Virus record (IMG/VR): IMGVR_UViG_3300028920_000149
Coordinates: 1-39,258 of that record
Reading direction: 5' to 3' (one strand)
DNA: 39,258 bases
Source: a virus
Part shown: piece by piece, positions 36,440-39,258 of the stretch
How the letters are laid out: the number at the start of each line of letters is the position of its first letter
Numbering within the stretch: position 1 is the stretch's first letter
Notes under the pieces: model-generated
Databases searched by the model: none
Seen by the model: only the letters and a program-made list of their open reading frames with translations
What the model was told of the DNA's origin: nothing
Translations under genes and position numbers: made by a program

Positions 36440-37783
36440 TCACTCTGTATGTTCTTTGCAGATATTTACATAGGCACAAATCTTACGCTTTCTCGGAGGA
36501 CACAACTCATCATCCCCATGGTGACCAAAATTTTCACAATCAACAGGTATTTCAATACCATTAACTTTTACCTTGCGTATACCATTTTCATCCGGTTTAG
36601 ATACCGCAGCGGCTTCAGACTTCTTCCCCTTTTTACCTGTTTTGCTTTTCTTACCTACCTTACTTTTAGTTGTACCCTCATCCTTCTTAACACTTTCCTC
36701 CTTATGTTTACCCACATGCCTCTTAGCAAACGCCACGGACTTAAAAATCTTATTCCTGCACTGATCACAAGCATACTTTGTCTCACCTTCTTCATCTTCA
36801 AGTATAAGCACACCTTCATCTACTGCAACTTCCAAGTACTCAACATCCGCTATCTCGACAAAAGTTGATTCACTCCCCTCCGATTCCTTAGACTCCGTAG
36901 GTTCTACCTCAACCTCTTCTTCGTTAGAGTCAGCTTCTTCGTTAGAGTCAGCCTCTCCTTCAGGATCAAGCGGAGATTCTTCTTCCTCTTCCTCTATACT
37001 GTCAATTTCAATAACAATAGATTCTGACTGCTTATAAAACTCAATCAATCCCCTTGCCTTTGCAGTCAAGTCAACCATTCGCTCCTCATCTACATCCTTG
37101 ATTATTTTATCAAGATCGTGTACCTGACCCAACATCTTCTCAATAAACTCATCGGGGTCAATACCGTCCTTGACAGGTATCCGACACCTAGTATACCCCT
37201 CCACTACAGTAACGGTATAGTTATTACCACCCGTAAATGTCGCTGGCCTATTTACCTTAATCGGAAAACCGGCATTAGGATCAGTTACATCCAACACTCT
37301 AGGAGAAGCCATCAACAAAATCAACCCATCTCGAATCGTAGGAGCTACACAGTAAATCTTAGGTCTAGGGTCTTCGGCGTACAACTCACCCGTTTCACTA
37401 TCCTCTTTCAACGGAACAGCATTGATGTAATACCTAGCCCGTTCTGACATCTTGGAGATATCAACATTGAAGGTAGCTAGCTCAAGCAACACATCACATA
37501 CAGGACACCTACCGCCCTCAGACATGTTTGCAGCACAACTACACACACCTAACTTACCATTAACATCCGGTATACTCCAATGGGTACCTGCATACTTTCC
37601 CGGAAAGGCCAATCCCTCTTTCCACGGAGGACAAAGCCAAAAAAAGTGATCACCCTCTCTCGGAAAGGGCTTTTTAACAATATCCCCATCACCGTCATAT
37701 GCTTCTTTTCTGCGCTGCTGCTCTGCCTTAATACTCTGAGCCTGCTTCAAAATCTCATCCATATTCAACTTACCGTAAACCAT
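36440..37783 (-). CDS. gp32-like single-strand DNA-binding protein with C-terminal zinc finger, 447 aa
   Basis: Residues 1-230 look like a T4 gp32-type SSB: KPFPREGDHFFWLCPPW near residue 38 and CSCAANMSEGGRCPVC near residue 81 as the zinc subdomain. A long acidic segment (about 262-312, including the doubled EADSN unit) resembles the acidic interaction tail of SSBs. Unusually, the protein continues with a C2H2-like CDQCRNKIFKSVAFAKRHVGKH, a Lys/Gly-rich linker and a Cys-containing end. It starts after AGGAG, next to the polymerase gene. Confidence 0.75.
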   Translation of the reverse strand: MVYGKLNMDEILKQAQSIKAEQQRRKEAYDGDGDIVKKPFPREGDHFFWLCPPWKEGLAFPGKYAGTHWSIPDVNGKLGVCSCAANMSEGGRCPVCDVLLELATFNVDISKMSERARYYINAVPLKEDSETGELYAEDPRPKIYCVAPTIRDGLILLMASPRVLDVTDPNAGFPIKVNRPATFTGGNNYTVTVVEGYTRCRIPVKDGIDPDEFIEKMLGQVHDLDKIIKDVDEERMVDLTAKARGLIEFYKQSESIVIEIDSIEEEEEESPLDPEGEADSNEEADSNEEEVEVEPTESKESEGSESTFVEIADVEYLEVAVDEGVLILEDEEGETKYACDQCRNKIFKSVAFAKRHVGKHKEESVKKDEGTTKSKVGKKSKTGKKGKKSEAAAVSKPDENGIRKVKVNGIEIPVDCENFGHHGDDELCPPRKRKICAYVNICKEHTE

Positions 37784-37806
37784 AACATCTCCTAAATCTA
37801 ATAAGC

Positions 37807-39258
37807 TTAGGTTCTTTCACCCACACGAATTACCCATCTAACTTCATCTTCCTCTACTGCCTCTCTTTCCTCCATATAATCAACGGTAAAATACTGCAAC
37901 AGAGACAGCCCCGCTTTTTGAAAGCTCTCAGGAGTTCCCGTAACATCAAAAATTACGCTATCCCCATCTATAGTATACGAATCTGCCTTTAACAACTCAC
38001 CCCAACTGGTACCAAACTCAAAACCTACTTCCAAAGGTACACCAAATTGAAAATCTTTTATTCTATCGCTTACCTTTATTACCATATTCTCATGCATCAA
38101 TCTTATCAACCGTAAAAACTCAGCAGGGTTGGTATCGTTCTCTATCGAATCGTGTATTATAGCAAATATCCTGCTCAACATTTTGTACTTCTCAAGGTCC
38201 CTACATAAATACATCATGCCCAACTGGTTTATGTCAGAAGCCATACCCTGTATAGGAGTATTTACTGCTTTACGCTCCCCGGCTGATTTCAAGTCTTGCG
38301 CCCTATCTGCGTTTCTCTCAACTTCGGCCTCTGCAAAATCAGGTAAATATCTTATTTTCCCAAACGGAGAATAAATAAACCCGCTTTCAGCAGCGAAATC
38401 CATCTGTTGCTTCTTCCATACCGCTATCTCAGGAAAACGATCATACAGGTTATCTATCATCTCCTGTGCTTCCTCTTTCGACATCTTACAAACCCTGCCT
38501 AGGTGCTTAGCTCCAATACTGTATATAATGCCAAAACTAACCGTCTTAGCTCTAAACCTCTCCTCACCAGTTACATCTTTCAAGTCTTTAGAGAAAATAC
38601 GAGCTGCCATAGACCTATGCACATCCTCCCCACTCAAAAATAGGTCCTTCATACCCTTACATTCAGAGACCATAGATATACATCTCAGCTCTAGTTGAGA
38701 ATAGTCCGCTAAAGTAATCAAGCCGCCCGGAAACCTCGATACAATCATTTTTTTAATTGACGATTTTCGAGGCAACTGTTGAAGGTTAGGCTCTTTATTT
38801 CTCCACCTACCTGTTTCTGCAAGCCCTATAAGAAAGTTTGAGTGAAGAAAATAATCATCGTGTCTAACTTTTTCACCTGTAAGGTGTTTCCAAAAATCCG
38901 GAGTACCTTCTACCGTCCACACATTAGGAAGATTCTTAACAAAAGCACTATGCAACGTTGATGTGGTTGTATACTCCTGTAACCCCACAAGTATATTAGA
39001 TTCTTCTACAGACAGCTTATCGGAACCCTCACCCCCCAACAGCAACTCCAAAGTTTCCTTGTCTGTTGACGGCTGCTTATGTGCTGTCTTTTTCAAGACA
39101 GGCAACCCCATAACATCATACAATAAACAGGCTTTTTGAGCATAAGAATTCAAGTTAATATCATCAACCTCACTCTTTTCCTTAAAGGCATCAAAGTACT
39201 TTGACTGCCGTATTTCATCCGTATACAGCTCCATAAGGTTTTTATACTCTTCATCCAA
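37807..39258 (-). CDS. DNA polymerase family A, polymerase domain, N terminus beyond the window
   Basis: The visible 483 residues cover the palm, fingers and thumb remnants; the gene continues past the right edge, and the TTG at 39258 is not taken as the start. STDKETLELL (thumb), TGRWRNKEPNLQQLPR, motif A ADYSQLELR (D185 of this segment), motif B RAKTVSFGIIYS (K238, F242, Y246) and motif C IIHDSIEND (D370) are present. Motif C has Ser where Pol I has Glu (HDE), and the YG after motif B is YS. It is the replicative polymerase; the 5' nuclease is encoded separately at 34306. Confidence 0.93.
   Translation of the reverse strand: MDEEYKNLMELYTDEIRQSKYFDAFKEKSEVDDINLNSYAQKACLLYDVMGLPVLKKTAHKQPSTDKETLELLLGGEGSDKLSVEESNILVGLQEYTTTSTLHSAFVKNLPNVWTVEGTPDFWKHLTGEKVRHDDYFLHSNFLIGLAETGRWRNKEPNLQQLPRKSSIKKMIVSRFPGGLITLADYSQLELRCISMVSECKGMKDLFLSGEDVHRSMAARIFSKDLKDVTGEERFRAKTVSFGIIYSIGAKHLGRVCKMSKEEAQEMIDNLYDRFPEIAVWKKQQMDFAAESGFIYSPFGKIRYLPDFAEAEVERNADRAQDLKSAGERKAVNTPIQGMASDINQLGMMYLCRDLEKYKMLSRIFAIIHDSIENDTNPAEFLRLIRLMHENMVIKVSDRIKDFQFGVPLEVGFEFGTSWGELLKADSYTIDGDSVIFDVTGTPESFQKAGLSLLQYFTVDYMEEREAVEEDEVRWVIRVGERT

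Overview
This window is part of a large tailed-phage genome (order Caudoviricetes), probably a myovirus-like phage with a sizeable genome. The evidence is a T4 gp20-like portal, a large terminase, a MuF-like head protein, a gp46/gp47 (SbcC/SbcD-like) recombination nuclease pair, a RecA, a RuvC-like resolvase, a FEN-type exonuclease, a gp32-like single-strand binding protein and a family A DNA polymerase cut by the right edge. All credible genes lie on the minus strand, so transcription runs from right to left. Genes are packed with ATGA, TAATG and TGATG stop/start overlaps and often have strong AGGAG-type ribosome sites. GTG and TTG starts are common. The host cannot be named from this sequence. 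The phage tmRNA tag begins GKS, which resembles Firmicute-type tags beginning GK, but that is weak evidence.

Layout in transcription order. 39.3-32.8 kb: replication and recombination (PolA, SSB, HNHc nuclease, unknown, exonuclease, RuvC-like, RecA). 32.8-31.7 kb: a membrane peptide and three small genes carrying a shared 'SDGE' element. 31.7-28.8 kb: the gp47/gp46 pair. 28.8-22 kb: a sigma-like factor, a HTH protein, a probable small terminase with two Ros/MucR-like zinc motifs, the large terminase, portal, an HU-like protein, a zinc ribbon and a MuF-like protein. 22-17 kb: a SEC-C-like gene behind its own promoter, a glycosyltransferase, a wHTH protein, a metallophosphoesterase, a HExxH protein, a DUF4406-like protein, an HD phosphohydrolase and a DUF5664 protein. 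17.2-15.3 kb: a tandem array of tiny paralogues beginning MNNFSI. 15.2-12.2 kb: a 1011-residue modular protein containing six copies of a short 'LID' helix motif. 12.1-7.6 kb: many small genes, several with the same motif at their N terminus, a second glycosyltransferase and tRNA-Pro. 7.6-4.5 kb: a third glycosyltransferase, a clear promoter, and GC-richer coiled-coil cassette genes joined by the SDGE element. 4.5-2 kb: small unknown genes, including a second tiny paralogous family (N-x-F-T). 2-1.5 kb: a promoter, an odd tRNA-like RNA and a complete tmRNA. 1.5 kb to the left edge: four small genes.

The right half holds recognisable core phage functions. The left half is an accessory region dominated by small proteins in several home-grown families. 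Its most unusual features are the modular LID-motif protein with matching small genes, the SDGE cassettes whose shared DNA element is both the 3' end of one gene and the ribosome site of the next, the MNNFSI array, the tmRNA with an adjacent tRNA-like gene sharing an identical 5' leader, and an HD phosphohydrolase/DUF5664 pair that recalls the DatZ/MazZ enzymes of 2-aminoadenine phages. No endolysin, tail gene, major capsid gene, integrase, CRISPR array or insertion sequence was recognised.
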